DNA of 33,654 nt, from positions 1-33,654 of the forward strand of contig NZ_JALEGG010000120.1 in the NCBI RefSeq assembly GCF_022763525.1, written 5' to 3'. Below are positions 16,077-24,141 of this stretch, in pieces (the stretch's first letter is position 1; each line of letters starts with the position of its first letter). The DNA is from Acidovorax sp. GTDB lineage: Bacteria; Pseudomonadota; Gammaproteobacteria; Burkholderiales; Burkholderiaceae_C. The position numbers were made by a program, and so were the translations under genes. The notes beneath the pieces are model-generated. The model ran no database searches. It saw only the letters and a list, made by a program, of their open reading frames with translations, and was not told the origin of the DNA.

Positions 16077-16121
16077 TGGACAGCGTCCATTATCTTTGCT
16101 ATGGTTTGTGGACGGTGTTCA
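16077..16121. promoter_or_regulatory. Two TetR operator candidates, 32 bp centre to centre
   Basis: Site 1 at 16077-16089 is TGGAC-AGC-GTCCA, perfect. Site 2 at 16109-16121 is TGGAC-GGT-GTTCA, one mismatch; extended, it reads TGTGGAC...GTTCACA. The centres (16083 and 16115) are 32 bp apart, three helical turns, so dimers could bind the same face. A GATAAT -10-like box for the minus strand lies between them. Confidence 0.65.
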
Positions 16122-16170
16122 CAATTGCATGCGACACCCTTTTTTTCACGAACCCTTTCCAGGAGACACC

Positions 16171-16599
16171 ATGAAAGTCGAGCCCTACCTGATGTTCGAA
16201 GGCCGCTGTGAAGAAGCGCTGGACTTCTACCGCCGCGCGCTGGGCGCCCAAGTCAAGGTCCTCATGCGCTACAAGGACAACCCCGACCCCGCCAGCGCGC
16301 CGGGTTGCGCCGATGGCAGCGGCGCCGGCCCCACGCCCGAGATGGTGATGCACGCCGAGTTCTCGGTGGGCGACACCACGCTGATGGCGTCGGACGGCAT
16401 GGGCTCGGGCAAAGCCAAGTTCGAAGGCATCTCGCTGGCGTTGAGCCCTGCCAGTGCCGACGAGGCCCGTCGCCTGTTCGATGCGCTGGCCGAAGGCGGC
16501 CAGGTACAGATGCCCCTGACCAAGACTTTCTTCTCGCAGGCCTTTGGCATGGCGGCCGACCGCTTTGGCGTGTCGTGGATGGTGGTGGCGCCGGAATGA
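16171..16599 (+). CDS. PhnB-like/VOC-superfamily protein
   Basis: A 142-residue protein of the PhnB/glyoxalase-like family (PF06983 type). It begins KVEPYLMFEGRCEEALDFYRRALGA, and later has EMVMHAEFSVGDTTLMASD and the end FGMAADRFGVSWMVV, all family hallmarks. Fold: two beta-alpha-beta-beta-beta units that form a metal or ligand pocket. The reaction is unknown; many relatives are annotated after a methyltransferase they do not resemble functionally. AGGAGA lies before the ATG at 16171. Its stop overlaps the GST start (ATGA), so the two are translationally coupled. Confidence 0.9.
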   Translation: MKVEPYLMFEGRCEEALDFYRRALGAQVKVLMRYKDNPDPASAPGCADGSGAGPTPEMVMHAEFSVGDTTLMASDGMGSGKAKFEGISLALSPASADEARRLFDALAEGGQVQMPLTKTFFSQAFGMAADRFGVSWMVVAPE

Positions 16600-17264
16600 A
16601 GCCCATGCTTGCCCTCTATGGCCACCCCTTCTCGTCCTACACCCAGAAGGTGCTGACGGCGCTGCATGAAAACGCCACGCCGTATGAGCTGCGCAACCTC
16701 GACCCCGGCGCGCCCGGCGACCACGCGGCCGAGTGGCGGCGGCGCTGGCCCCTGGCCAAGTTTCCGGTTCTCGTCGACGGTGGCCGCACGGTGGTGGAGA
16801 GCAGCATCGTGATCGAGCACCTGCAGCTGGCGCACCCGGGGCCCGTGCAGCTGATACCGCCGGACCCTGCCGCGGCGCTGGAGGTGCGGTTCATGGACCG
16901 CTTCTTCGACCTGCATGTGATGGCGCCCGTGCAGCACGCGGTGAACGCCGCACTGACCGGCAATGCGGAGCGGCGGGCAGAGGGCGTGGCCTGGGCCACA
17001 CAGAAGCTGGAGACCGCCTATGCCTGGCTGGAGGGCGAATGGGCCGGCCGCACCTGGGCCGCGCTCGACCGCTTCACCCTGGCCGATTGCGCCGCCGCGC
17101 CCGCGCTGTTCTATGCCGACTGGACGCACCCCATCGCTGCCGACTACCCGCAACTGCGCGCCTACCGGGCGCGGTTGCTGGCGCGCCCCTCGTTCGCACG
17201 CGCCGTGGAGGGTGGACGCCCTTACCGCCACTACTTCCCCCTCGGAGCGCCAGACCGCGATTGA
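16596..17264 (+). CDS. Glutathione S-transferase family protein
   Basis: A 222-residue GST. The thioredoxin domain starts MLALYGHPFSSYTQKVLTAL, with cis-Pro in WPLAKFPVLVDGGR and the glutathione loop VVESSIVIEHL. The C-terminal domain has FTLADCAAAPALFYADW, the N-cap box region. The catalytic residue near the start is one of the Ser in PFSSYTQ, as in the beta/zeta-like classes. The ATG at 16596 overlaps the previous stop by four bases; an ATG at 16605 is possible. It is the middle gene of a TetR-controlled trio. Substrate unknown. Confidence 0.9.
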   Translation: MKPMLALYGHPFSSYTQKVLTALHENATPYELRNLDPGAPGDHAAEWRRRWPLAKFPVLVDGGRTVVESSIVIEHLQLAHPGPVQLIPPDPAAALEVRFMDRFFDLHVMAPVQHAVNAALTGNAERRAEGVAWATQKLETAYAWLEGEWAGRTWAALDRFTLADCAAAPALFYADWTHPIAADYPQLRAYRARLLARPSFARAVEGGRPYRHYFPLGAPDRD

Positions 17265-17310
17265 GCGGCGGAATGGCGCCCCTCCCACATCCCTACTCAA
17301 GGAGACTGAC

Positions 17311-17799
17311 ATGATGAATCCCGAACCCCATGCCATGCACCGCTGGCTGCAGCAGCTGCTCGGCGACTGGACCAGCACCTCTGAATGCGACCCCCAGCCC
17401 GGCCAGCCGGCCGAGCAATCCGTGGGCGCAGAGCACGTCCGCGCGTTGGGCGACCTGTGGGTGATCCTCGAAGGCACGGGCACCATGCCCGGCGGCGGAG
17501 AGGCCCGCATGCAGATGACCTTGGGCTACGACCCGGAGAAAAACGCGTTCCTGGGCACCTGGGTGGGGTCGATGATGACCCACATGTGGGTCTACCGCGG
17601 CACGCTGGATGCCGACCAGAAGGTGCTCACGCTGGAAACCGAAGGCCCCAGCTTCAAGGGCGACGGCAAGACCGCACGCTACCGCGACGTGATCACCCTC
17701 GTGGGCCCCAACGAGCGCACCCTGACCTCCTTCGGCCAGCAGCCGGACGGCAGCTGGAACCAGATCATGCAGGCCACCTACCGCCGCAAGGCGGCTTAA
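17311..17799 (+). CDS. DUF1579-family protein
   Basis: A 162-residue protein starting at the ATG at 17311 behind AAGGAGA. The DUF1579 core is clear: HRWLQQLLGDWTSTSECD, then LWVILEGTGTMPGG, MTLGYDPEKNAFLGTWVGSM and a closing GSWNQIMQATYRRK. The fold is a calycin-like beta barrel; the function is unknown, perhaps binding a small hydrophobic ligand. It is the last gene of the VOC-GST-DUF1579 operon, and a repeat copy starts at its stop codon. A more distant family member sits downstream of the other GST at 9743-10282. Confidence 0.9.
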   Translation: MMNPEPHAMHRWLQQLLGDWTSTSECDPQPGQPAEQSVGAEHVRALGDLWVILEGTGTMPGGGEARMQMTLGYDPEKNAFLGTWVGSMMTHMWVYRGTLDADQKVLTLETEGPSFKGDGKTARYRDVITLVGPNERTLTSFGQQPDGSWNQIMQATYRRKAA

Positions 17800-17857
17800 A
17801 GCTATTTTTTTAATAGCTTATGGCGCTTGATTCAAGCGCCTTTGCGGCCCATCTGGT
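17800..17857 (+). repeat. Palindromic intergenic repeat, copy C (likely terminator)
   Basis: It starts at the DUF1579 stop codon. First stem AAGCTAT...ATAGCTT around a T-run; second stem GGCGCTTGA, one base, TCAAGCGCC, nine perfect pairs. Then TTTGCGGCCC. The strong second stem could terminate transcription. Confidence 0.8.
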
Positions 17858-17884
17858 TTGGATTCTGGGATCAGCACTCCCCAA

Positions 17885-17916
17885 GCACAGGGCGATTGTC
17901 CTGTGCGGTGCACCGC
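17885..17916. promoter_or_regulatory. Overlapping palindromes upstream of the pirin gene
   Basis: GCACAGG (17885-17891) pairs with CCTGTGC (17900-17906), and GCGGTGCACCGC (17905-17916) is a perfect 12-bp palindrome overlapping its end. They lie about 100 bp before the pirin ATG. A regulator site or an alternate RNA fold is possible; no regulator gene is adjacent. Confidence 0.4.
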
Positions 17917-18013
17917 ATTGTTCCACCGGCCGCACTTCTGCTCAGGCACCATTGGCTCCATATTCGACAGGCTCGCCGTCCGATGGTGACGGCGCCCACC
18001 CAAGGAGCCCCTG

Positions 18014-19078
18014 ATGTCTTCACCTGCCCCTGCCGCCACCCCCATCGTCCGCGCCCAGCTGCTGGGCCCGCAATGGCCCACGCTGGACCCGTTCCTGTTC
18101 TGCGCACACCACGACGATGCCTACCCCGCCGGCAACGGCGCCTTCGCGCCCGCCGTGCCGCTGGAGGGCCGCCAGATCGGGAGCGACTTCAGCGGCAAGG
18201 ACGGCTGGAGCATGTACCACGGCGACGCCGTGCCGGGCTTCCCCGGCCACCCGCACCGCGGCTTTGAAACCGTGACGCTCGTGCGCAAGGGCCTCATCGA
18301 CCATTCGGACTCGCTGGGCGCGGCTGCACGCTTTGGCGGCGGCGATGTGCAGTGGGTCACAGCCGGCCGGGGCATCGTGCACTCCGAAATGTTCCCCTTG
18401 CTGAACGCGAATGAGCCCAACCCGCTGGAGCTCTTCCAGATCTGGCTGAACCTGCCTGCCAAGAGCAAGATGGTGGCGCCGCACTTCACCATGCTGTGGA
18501 ACGAGCGCATTCCGCGCCTGGTGCACCACGACGCCGCGGGCCGCGCCACCACCGTCACCGTGGTGGCCGGTGCGCTGCCCGGCGCACCCGACCCGCTGTC
18601 GCCGCCGCCCGAATCGTGGGCCTCGCAGCCCGAGGGCGATGTGGCCATCTGGACGCTGCGCCTGGACCCCGGCGCCGAGTGGACCCTGCCCGCCGCGCAG
18701 GGCGACGGCACGCAGCGCATGCTGTATTTCTTCGTGGGCGACAGCCTGCGCGTGGGCCCCCAGGACGTGGACCGCCACGCCGCGCTGCAGGTGCGCGCCA
18801 CCGAGGACTGGCTGCTGACCAACACCGGCACCACCACTGTGGAATGCCTGGTGCTGCAAGGGCGGCCCATCGGCGAGCCCGTGGCGCAGTACGGCCCGTT
18901 TGTGATGAACACGCAGGCCGAGATCATGCAGGCCATGAACGACTACCGCCGCACCCAATTCGGCGGGTGGCCTTGGCCCCAGCAGGACCCGGTGCACGGC
19001 ACCGAGGCGCGGCGGTTTGCGCGCTATCCGGGCCAGTCTGACGAAGAAAGCCCCGAGGCGGCCACCGCCGGAGCGTAG
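18014..19078 (+). CDS. Pirin-family protein
   Basis: A 354-residue pirin-type bicupin. The metal site is complete: H79 and H81 (HPHRGFETVT), H123 and E125 (HSEM), spaced as in human pirin. The C-terminal cupin follows, with MNTQAEIMQAMNDYR, the pirin C-terminal helix. The length is above the usual about 290, with extra residues in a Pro-rich linker near 200 and a longer C-terminus. Bacterial pirins bind iron; some oxidise quercetin, others act on protein partners, so no reaction is assigned. AAGGAG precedes the ATG at 18014. It stands alone, converging on the CheY-like gene with a 4-bp gap. Confidence 0.92.
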   Translation: MSSPAPAATPIVRAQLLGPQWPTLDPFLFCAHHDDAYPAGNGAFAPAVPLEGRQIGSDFSGKDGWSMYHGDAVPGFPGHPHRGFETVTLVRKGLIDHSDSLGAAARFGGGDVQWVTAGRGIVHSEMFPLLNANEPNPLELFQIWLNLPAKSKMVAPHFTMLWNERIPRLVHHDAAGRATTVTVVAGALPGAPDPLSPPPESWASQPEGDVAIWTLRLDPGAEWTLPAAQGDGTQRMLYFFVGDSLRVGPQDVDRHAALQVRATEDWLLTNTGTTTVECLVLQGRPIGEPVAQYGPFVMNTQAEIMQAMNDYRRTQFGGWPWPQQDPVHGTEARRFARYPGQSDEESPEAATAGA

Positions 19079-19082
19079 GCCG

Positions 19083-19634
19083 TCAGGCGGGATCGGCGGC
19101 CACGGCGGCTGCAGCCGCCGCGTCGCCCTTGCGCCGGGGCACGAGTTCGGCATCGAGCATCGTCTCGATGCGCGCGAAGATCTCATGGCGCGAGAACGGC
19201 TTCTTCATGAAATCGTCCGCGCCGATGCGGTTGGCATAGAACTGCTCGGTGGCATGCTCGTTGCCGCTGATCATGATGACGGGAATGTGCTGCCAGGCGG
19301 GCGTCTTGCGGATCGCACGCAGCGCATTGAACCCATTCATGCCCGGCAGGATGATGTCCAAGAAGATCAGTTCCGGCGGGTCTTGGGCCAGCAGGGCCAG
19401 GCCGTGCTCGGCGTCCAGGGCCTCGCGGGTTTCGTAGCCTGCAGAGCGCAGTGTCTTGCGCAGCACGGCCACGACGGTCGGGGAGTCGTCGATGATCAGC
19501 ACCCGGGTGCCCCGGCGGGCGTTGACGCGCTTGCGCTGGCGCCGCTCCACCGGCGCACCGGGCTGGGCGGGAGTGGCGTCGGCGCGCCCCGTCGGCTTGC
19601 GCACGCTGCTCAAAAGCCGGTCGAAGATGCTCAT
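19083..19634 (-). CDS. CheY-like single-domain response regulator
   Basis: A 183-residue protein. After a basic, disordered first 40 residues, a full receiver domain spans about 43-162: acidic pair D49-D50, phosphoacceptor D93 (IFLDIILPGMNG), S123 in MISGNEH and K145 in KKPFSRHE. No output domain follows, only an Ala-rich tail. It resembles the PilG/PilH type of receivers in sequence, but no pil or che gene is nearby, so the partner kinase is unknown. The ATG at 19634 is chosen because the unconserved extension upstream (to 19925) runs into the divergent SlyD gene region. Confidence 0.88.
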   Translation of the reverse strand: MSIFDRLLSSVRKPTGRADATPAQPGAPVERRQRKRVNARRGTRVLIIDDSPTVVAVLRKTLRSAGYETREALDAEHGLALLAQDPPELIFLDIILPGMNGFNALRAIRKTPAWQHIPVIMISGNEHATEQFYANRIGADDFMKKPFSRHEIFARIETMLDAELVPRRKGDAAAAAAVAADPA

Positions 19635-19887
19635 GGTGCGGATCGTCTCTTTCTGGGTGGGCTTCGGGCGGGGTGGCGCAATCCAGCTTGTGCAGGGGGA
19701 CCGCCACATCAGCCCCTGCCCAGGTTGGCGGCGCGTCGCCGGTTCAACAGGGCGCAAGTATTCCAGATTCGGCAACCCGGCCCGGCAGCTCATGGACAAT
19801 GCGCGGTTTGACCTGCGCCCCGCACGGCAGCCATGCCGCGCGGCGGGCGCCGGCCCTTTCCGTATCCGCAAGCGCAAGGAAGACCCC

Positions 19888-20361
19888 ATGGCCACCATCA
19901 CCAAAGACTCCGCCGTCACCATCACCTACAAGGTCACCACTCCGCAAGGCAAGCCGCTGGACGCGGGCAGCCTCGCCTACCTGCACGGCGGCTATGACAA
20001 CATCTTCCCGAAGGTAGAGGCCGCCCTGGAAGGCCAGGCTGTCGGCTTCAGCACGGCCATCGACCTGGCCGTGGAAGACGCGTTTGGCGCGCGCGACGAA
20101 AGCCTGGTGCGCACCATCCCCAAGAGCGAGTTCCCGCCGGGCGTGAAGGTGGGCGGCCAGCTGCAGGGCGTGGGCGACGACGGCCAGCCCGCCGTGTTCA
20201 ACGTGGTCAAGATCAAGGGCCCCGAAGTGCACCTGGACGGCAACCACCCGCTGGCGGGCCAGGCGCTGAAATTCAGCTGCAAGGTCACGGCCGTGCGCGC
20301 CGCGAGCGCGGAAGAAATTGCCCATCGCCACGTGCACGGTGCGCACGGGCATCAGCACTGA
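19888..20361 (+). CDS. SlyD-like FKBP-type peptidyl-prolyl isomerase
   Basis: A 157-residue SlyD-type protein: start AVTITYKVTTPQGKPLD, then the hallmark YLHGGYDNIFPKVEAALEGQAVG, the insert-in-flap segment and the long loop, and DGNHPLAGQALKFSCKV before a His-rich tail (HRHVHGAHGHQH). SlyD acts as prolyl isomerase, chaperone and metal binder; the His tail fits nickel or other metal binding and is shorter than that of E. coli. AAGGA precedes the ATG at 19888. It converges on the GGDEF gene, 20 bp apart. Confidence 0.92.
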   Translation: MATITKDSAVTITYKVTTPQGKPLDAGSLAYLHGGYDNIFPKVEAALEGQAVGFSTAIDLAVEDAFGARDESLVRTIPKSEFPPGVKVGGQLQGVGDDGQPAVFNVVKIKGPEVHLDGNHPLAGQALKFSCKVTAVRAASAEEIAHRHVHGAHGHQH

Positions 20362-20381
20362 GACGTGCTGAGAGTCCCTTT

Positions 20382-21593
20382 TTAGAGCGCGTCCTGCCCC
20401 GCCAGAGGGGCACCGGGGCGGCGCAGGCTGGTGGCCACTTCCACGCGGTTGCGGCCGTTGTTCTTGGCCTCGTAGAGCGCTCGGTCGGCGGCGGCGATGA
20501 GCATGTCCCAGCTGTCGCCGGACTCGAGATGACCGCCGAAGACACCGATGCTCACCGTGACCTCGACACCTTCGGGCCCCGCCCCCTGCGCCAGGCAGCG
20601 CGACTCCTCCACCGCCTTGCACAGCTCGCGCGCCAGCTGCTCCGCGCCGACCAGGTCGGTGTCGGGCAGCAGCACCATGAATTCCTCGCCGCCGTAGCGG
20701 CCCACCAGGTCCTGCGCGCGCACGCGCTGGCGCAGCACGGACACGACGCTGCACAGCACCTCATCGCCCGCCGGGTGGCCATAGCGGTCATTGACGTGCT
20801 TGAAATGGTCGATGTCCACCATCATGAGCGCGATCGGCTGGTGCGTCCGGATGGCGCGGGAGACATCCCGGTCCAGGGCAGAGATCAGCGATCGGCGGTT
20901 GGCCACCCCGGTGAGCGGGTCCAGCGCCGCCATGATGCGGTTGCTCTCGTCGCTGCGGTCGCGCGACATGAAGACGAACCCCACCGAGCTGACCAGCACC
21001 ACGGAGAAGGTGGCCATGAAGGTCACGGTCTGCAACACGCTGCCCTGCAGGATGCTGGTGGCGGAATCGGGCAATGCGACGGTGAGCACCGAGCGCCCGC
21101 CCAGCACCAGGGCCTCCAGCGCCAGCCCCGCCACCAGCAGCCACTGGCCGCGGCCCACGGTGGCATGGCGGCGCTCCAGCGTGGCTGCCAGCGCCCAGAT
21201 CGCCTGCAGCCCGATCACGAGCCCCACGAAACCCGCCCGGGCCGGGAAGTTGTCCATGAACATGCTGACGAACACCGCCACCATCACCGGCGCGGCCAGC
21301 AGGAGCAGCCAGGGCGCAGGGCGGCCCTGGAACTGGTAGATCGCTGCAATCATCCCGACGAACACGCACGCCAGCAGCACATTGCCAAGCACCACCGAAA
21401 GGATGTCCGGCGCCAGGCCCCGCAGCATGATCAGCAGGTGGCCGATCGCGTTGACCATCAGGGCCGCGGCCCAGTGCCCCAGGCCGTCGCGCCTGCGCCC
21501 CCAGCCTACGATGGCCATGGAAGCCGCCATCATCAGCGAACTGGCGATGATCATCGCCAGCATGGTGGGGACGTGTGCGTTCACGGCGTGCAC
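20382..21593 (-). CDS. Membrane-bound GGDEF diguanylate cyclase
   Basis: A 403-residue protein. The N-terminal half (about 10-210) has about seven hydrophobic helices and no recognised sensor domain, then a GGDEF domain with DPLTGVANRR near 225, the active-site GGEEF at 301-305, and an intact inhibitory I-site RAQD at 292-295 (five residues before the GG). It should make cyclic di-GMP from two GTP and be product-inhibited. No EAL domain is present. GTG at 21593 is the start given by the open frame; the ribosome binding site is not visible, so the true start could be a little inside. Membrane sensing is inferred. Confidence 0.92.
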   Translation of the reverse strand: MHAVNAHVPTMLAMIIASSLMMAASMAIVGWGRRRDGLGHWAAALMVNAIGHLLIMLRGLAPDILSVVLGNVLLACVFVGMIAAIYQFQGRPAPWLLLLAAPVMVAVFVSMFMDNFPARAGFVGLVIGLQAIWALAATLERRHATVGRGQWLLVAGLALEALVLGGRSVLTVALPDSATSILQGSVLQTVTFMATFSVVLVSSVGFVFMSRDRSDESNRIMAALDPLTGVANRRSLISALDRDVSRAIRTHQPIALMMVDIDHFKHVNDRYGHPAGDEVLCSVVSVLRQRVRAQDLVGRYGGEEFMVLLPDTDLVGAEQLARELCKAVEESRCLAQGAGPEGVEVTVSIGVFGGHLESGDSWDMLIAAADRALYEAKNNGRNRVEVATSLRRPGAPLAGQDAL

Positions 21594-21671
21594 AGGAAGG
21601 GGATGCGCATCGGATCAGCATAAACCAACGCTCCCTTGCCGCAAACTGCAGTGTGTGCGCACGATTTCGGT

Positions 21672-21727
21672 CCAAATCGGCCTCCAGCGCTTGTTTGACA
21701 GGCGCCAACAGCTATCATTTTGATAAC
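21672..21727 (-). repeat. Palindromic intergenic repeat, copy D (reverse orientation)
   Basis: The reverse complement reads ATCAAAATGATAGCT, GGCGCCTG, short loop, CAAGCGCTGG, GGCC. It lies between the divergent GGDEF and MerR genes, ending about 23 bp before the MerR start. Unlike copies A-C it is in a promoter region, not after a stop codon. Confidence 0.7.
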
Positions 21728-21750
21728 AAACCACCCACGGAGCTCTTCCC

Positions 21751-22173
21751 ATGCGCATCGGAGAACTGGCCCAACGCACCGGCACCACGCCCAAGGCGAT
21801 CCGGCTGTATGAGTCGCGCGGCCTGCTGGGCGCCGTCGCGCGGCGGGGCAGCTACCGCCACTATGGCGAGGCCGATGCCGCGCGCGTGCTGCTCGTGCGC
21901 CAGGCCCAGGGGCTGGGGTTCCGGCTGTCGGAGCTCACGGAGTTGCCCCACATGGACACCGGCCCGGGATGGGAGCGTGTGGCCGCGCTGGTAGCCGCAC
22001 GGCGCGCCGCGGTGGCGCAGGAACTGGCGCGCCTGACCGCGCTGGACGGCGAGCTGGCGCGGCTGCAGCACGAGTTGCACACCTGCGAGACGCTGGCCGT
22101 GCCCGTGACGTCCACCGCCTGCGCGCAGCCGGCGGCAGCGCCGAAATCCACCACTGTTGACCTCGCTGCTTGA
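21751..22173 (+). CDS. MerR-family transcriptional regulator
   Basis: A 140-residue MerR protein: RIGELAQRTGTTPKAIRLYESRGLL and a second wing SYRHYGEADAARVLLVRQAQGLGFRLSELTEL are the family signature. It then has a coiled-coil dimer helix (about 78-112) and a short tail with two cysteines (C114-like in HTCET and STACAQ), which might bind metal but lacks the known Cu/Zn/Hg patterns. GGAG precedes the ATG at 21751. It is followed on the same strand after 58 bp by a flavodoxin-fold reductase, the likely target. Confidence 0.92.
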   Translation: MRIGELAQRTGTTPKAIRLYESRGLLGAVARRGSYRHYGEADAARVLLVRQAQGLGFRLSELTELPHMDTGPGWERVAALVAARRAAVAQELARLTALDGELARLQHELHTCETLAVPVTSTACAQPAAAPKSTTVDLAA

Positions 22174-22231
22174 CTCTGCCCCATGGGTCAGGGTGACGAT
22201 GGCGTCATCCAACCCTTGAAGGAGATTCCCT

Positions 22232-22915
22232 GTGGCGGAACAACACGACAGCGAAAACAAGGTCCTGGTCATCCTGGGCCATCCCCAGTCCGACAGCCTG
22301 TGCGCGAGCATGGCCAGGGCCTACGCCGACGGCGCCCGTGAGGCGGGCGCACAGGTGCGGTGCCTGAACGTGGGGCAGCTCGCCTTCAACCCGACGCTCC
22401 AGGGCTACCACGCAGCGCAGCCGCTGGAGCCGGACCTGGAGGCCGCCCAGGCCGACATCGCCTGGGCGCGCCACCTGGTGTGGGTGTATCCCATCTGGTG
22501 GGGTGCCATGCCGGCGTTGCTCAAGGGCTTCATCGACCGCGTTTTCCTGCCCGGCTACGCTTTCAAGTACCGGAAGGACTCGCCCTGGTGGGACCGATTG
22601 CTGGCGGGCCGCTCGGCCGAGCTGCTGGTGACCATGGACTCTCCCCCGTGGTACTTCCGCTGGGTGACGCGCATGCCCGGCCACCACCAGATGAAGAAGG
22701 CGATCCTGGAGTTCTGCGGCATCCGGCCCGTGAAGGTGCACAGCTTTGGCCCGGTGCGCTCGGCCAGCCCGGCGCGGCTCGCGGGGTGGGTGGCGCAGGC
22801 ACGCGCGCTGGGCCAGCGCCAGGGGCAGAAGAAGATACGCAACGCGGGCGCATCCGCCGCGCAGGCACCTACGGCTGCTTCGCGCCCGGCGCGCCCTGCG
22901 CGGCCTGCGCCCTGA
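22232..22915 (+). CDS. Flavodoxin-fold NAD(P)H:quinone oxidoreductase (MdaB/NQO-like)
   Basis: A 227-residue protein with the Flavodoxin_2 fold: VLVILGHPQSDSLCASMARAY, then YPIWWGAMPALLKGFIDRVF, the hallmark FMN/quinone pocket, and GHHQMKKAILEFCGI. The last about 30 residues are basic and Ala/Pro-rich. It probably does two-electron reduction of quinones or related compounds using NAD(P)H and FMN. GTG at 22232 is supported by AAGGAGA at 22217-22223. It likely forms an operon with the MerR gene. Its 3' end overlaps the convergent glycerophosphodiesterase gene by 47 bases. Confidence 0.9.
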   Translation: MAEQHDSENKVLVILGHPQSDSLCASMARAYADGAREAGAQVRCLNVGQLAFNPTLQGYHAAQPLEPDLEAAQADIAWARHLVWVYPIWWGAMPALLKGFIDRVFLPGYAFKYRKDSPWWDRLLAGRSAELLVTMDSPPWYFRWVTRMPGHHQMKKAILEFCGIRPVKVHSFGPVRSASPARLAGWVAQARALGQRQGQKKIRNAGASAAQAPTAASRPARPARPAP

Positions 22916-24029
22916 ACGCCGCCACCGCCGCACGGCCCACAGCCGGGTCGTCGGTGAAGAAGCCGTCCACGCCCGCGCGCAGGTAGGCCAAGATCTCGGC
23001 CACGCTGTCGCCGCGCAGGGTGGCATCGGTGGCGGGGGCTTTTTTCAGGCTTGCGGGCAAAAAGGCGTTTTCGGGCCGCAAGGTCCAGATGTGCACCGCC
23101 AGACCCGCGGCATGGGCACGTTGCACCAGGCCCGTGGGCTCGCCGGGCGCACCGTCTTTCACAGGCACCACCAGCGTCTTGAAAGGGCCGATGGCGTGGG
23201 CATAGGTGGCGACCTGCTTCAGGCCCTCGGGCGTGATCAGGTCGGCATAACTGCGCGCCTCGGCCGCACCCTGGGCCACGAAGTCGTACGGCCGGCCCGA
23301 AGGCGCCACCAGTTGCACGAGGCGCACGGTGCTCAGCTTGCGAATCGCCTGCAGGTTGGCGACTTCGAAGGATTGCACGAATATCGGTGCGTCCCGGTGG
23401 TTCCAGCCGTTCTTCTCCAGCACGGACAGCAGCGGCGCCTCCAGCGGCAGGCCGATGGACTGGAAATAGGTGGGGTGCTTGGTTTCGGGGTAGATGCCGA
23501 TCACGCGGCCGGTCTTGGCACTGGCGGCCTTGGCCAGGTCGATCACCTCCTGCAGCGTGGGCACCTCGAACTGGCCGTTGTAGGCCACATTGGCCGGGCG
23601 CTGCGCGGGGATGCGCTCGCGGGCGCGCAGGGTTTTGAGTTCGGTCAGCGTGAAGTCCTCGGTGAACCAGCCGGTGATGGCCTGGCCGTCGATGGTCTTG
23701 GTGGTTTTGCGCGCTGCGAACTCGGGGCGGTCGGCCACGTCGGTGGTGGCTTCCTTGATGGCGCCGTCGGCGCCCACGATGGCGATGGCGTTCTCGTGCC
23801 GCGCGACCAGCACGCCGTCCCGGGTGATCACGAGGTCGGGCTCGATGATGTCGGCGCCATCGTCGATGGCCTTCTGGTAGGCGGCCAGCGTGTGCTCGGG
23901 CCGGAGTGCCGAAGCGCCCCGGTGGGCGATGACGGTGGGGGTGGGCGGCCAGGCCTGCTGGGCCATGGCGCCGAGCCCCCCGGTGGCCAAAACGGTTGCG
24001 ACGAGGATGTTCAGAGAGGCAAAGCGCAT
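22869..24029 (-). CDS. Periplasmic glycerophosphodiester phosphodiesterase
   Basis: A 386-residue GlpQ-type enzyme. Signal peptide about 1-23 (cleavage near AMAQQ). The active-site residues are visible: H36-R37 (VIAHRGAS), E63 and D65 (IIEPDLV), then H78 (ARHEN, where the family usually has HD). The TIM-barrel end reads GVDGFFTDDP. It should hydrolyse glycerophosphodiesters to glycerol-3-phosphate and an alcohol. PEHT replaces the usual PENT, a mild change. The ATG at 24029 is clear from the signal sequence. No glpT is adjacent. The 3' end overlaps the flavodoxin gene antisense. Confidence 0.92.
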   Translation of the reverse strand: MRFASLNILVATVLATGGLGAMAQQAWPPTPTVIAHRGASALRPEHTLAAYQKAIDDGADIIEPDLVITRDGVLVARHENAIAIVGADGAIKEATTDVADRPEFAARKTTKTIDGQAITGWFTEDFTLTELKTLRARERIPAQRPANVAYNGQFEVPTLQEVIDLAKAASAKTGRVIGIYPETKHPTYFQSIGLPLEAPLLSVLEKNGWNHRDAPIFVQSFEVANLQAIRKLSTVRLVQLVAPSGRPYDFVAQGAAEARSYADLITPEGLKQVATYAHAIGPFKTLVVPVKDGAPGEPTGLVQRAHAAGLAVHIWTLRPENAFLPASLKKAPATDATLRGDSVAEILAYLRAGVDGFFTDDPAVGRAAVAAFRAQAAQGAPGAKQP

Positions 24030-24141
24030 GGGTTCTCCGGGCGGCGGGGTTGCTACCCAATCACCATAACCCGGTTGCGTGACGCGCGCATGGCGTACGC
24101 AAGCGCATGACCCCAGAGTGACTCAGCGGGTTGTGCTGTGC

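Noticed and set aside
16064-16090. Earlier ATG for the TetR regulator
   Set aside because: It would lie inside operator site 1 and before the likely transcript start. The ATG at 16063 is simpler.
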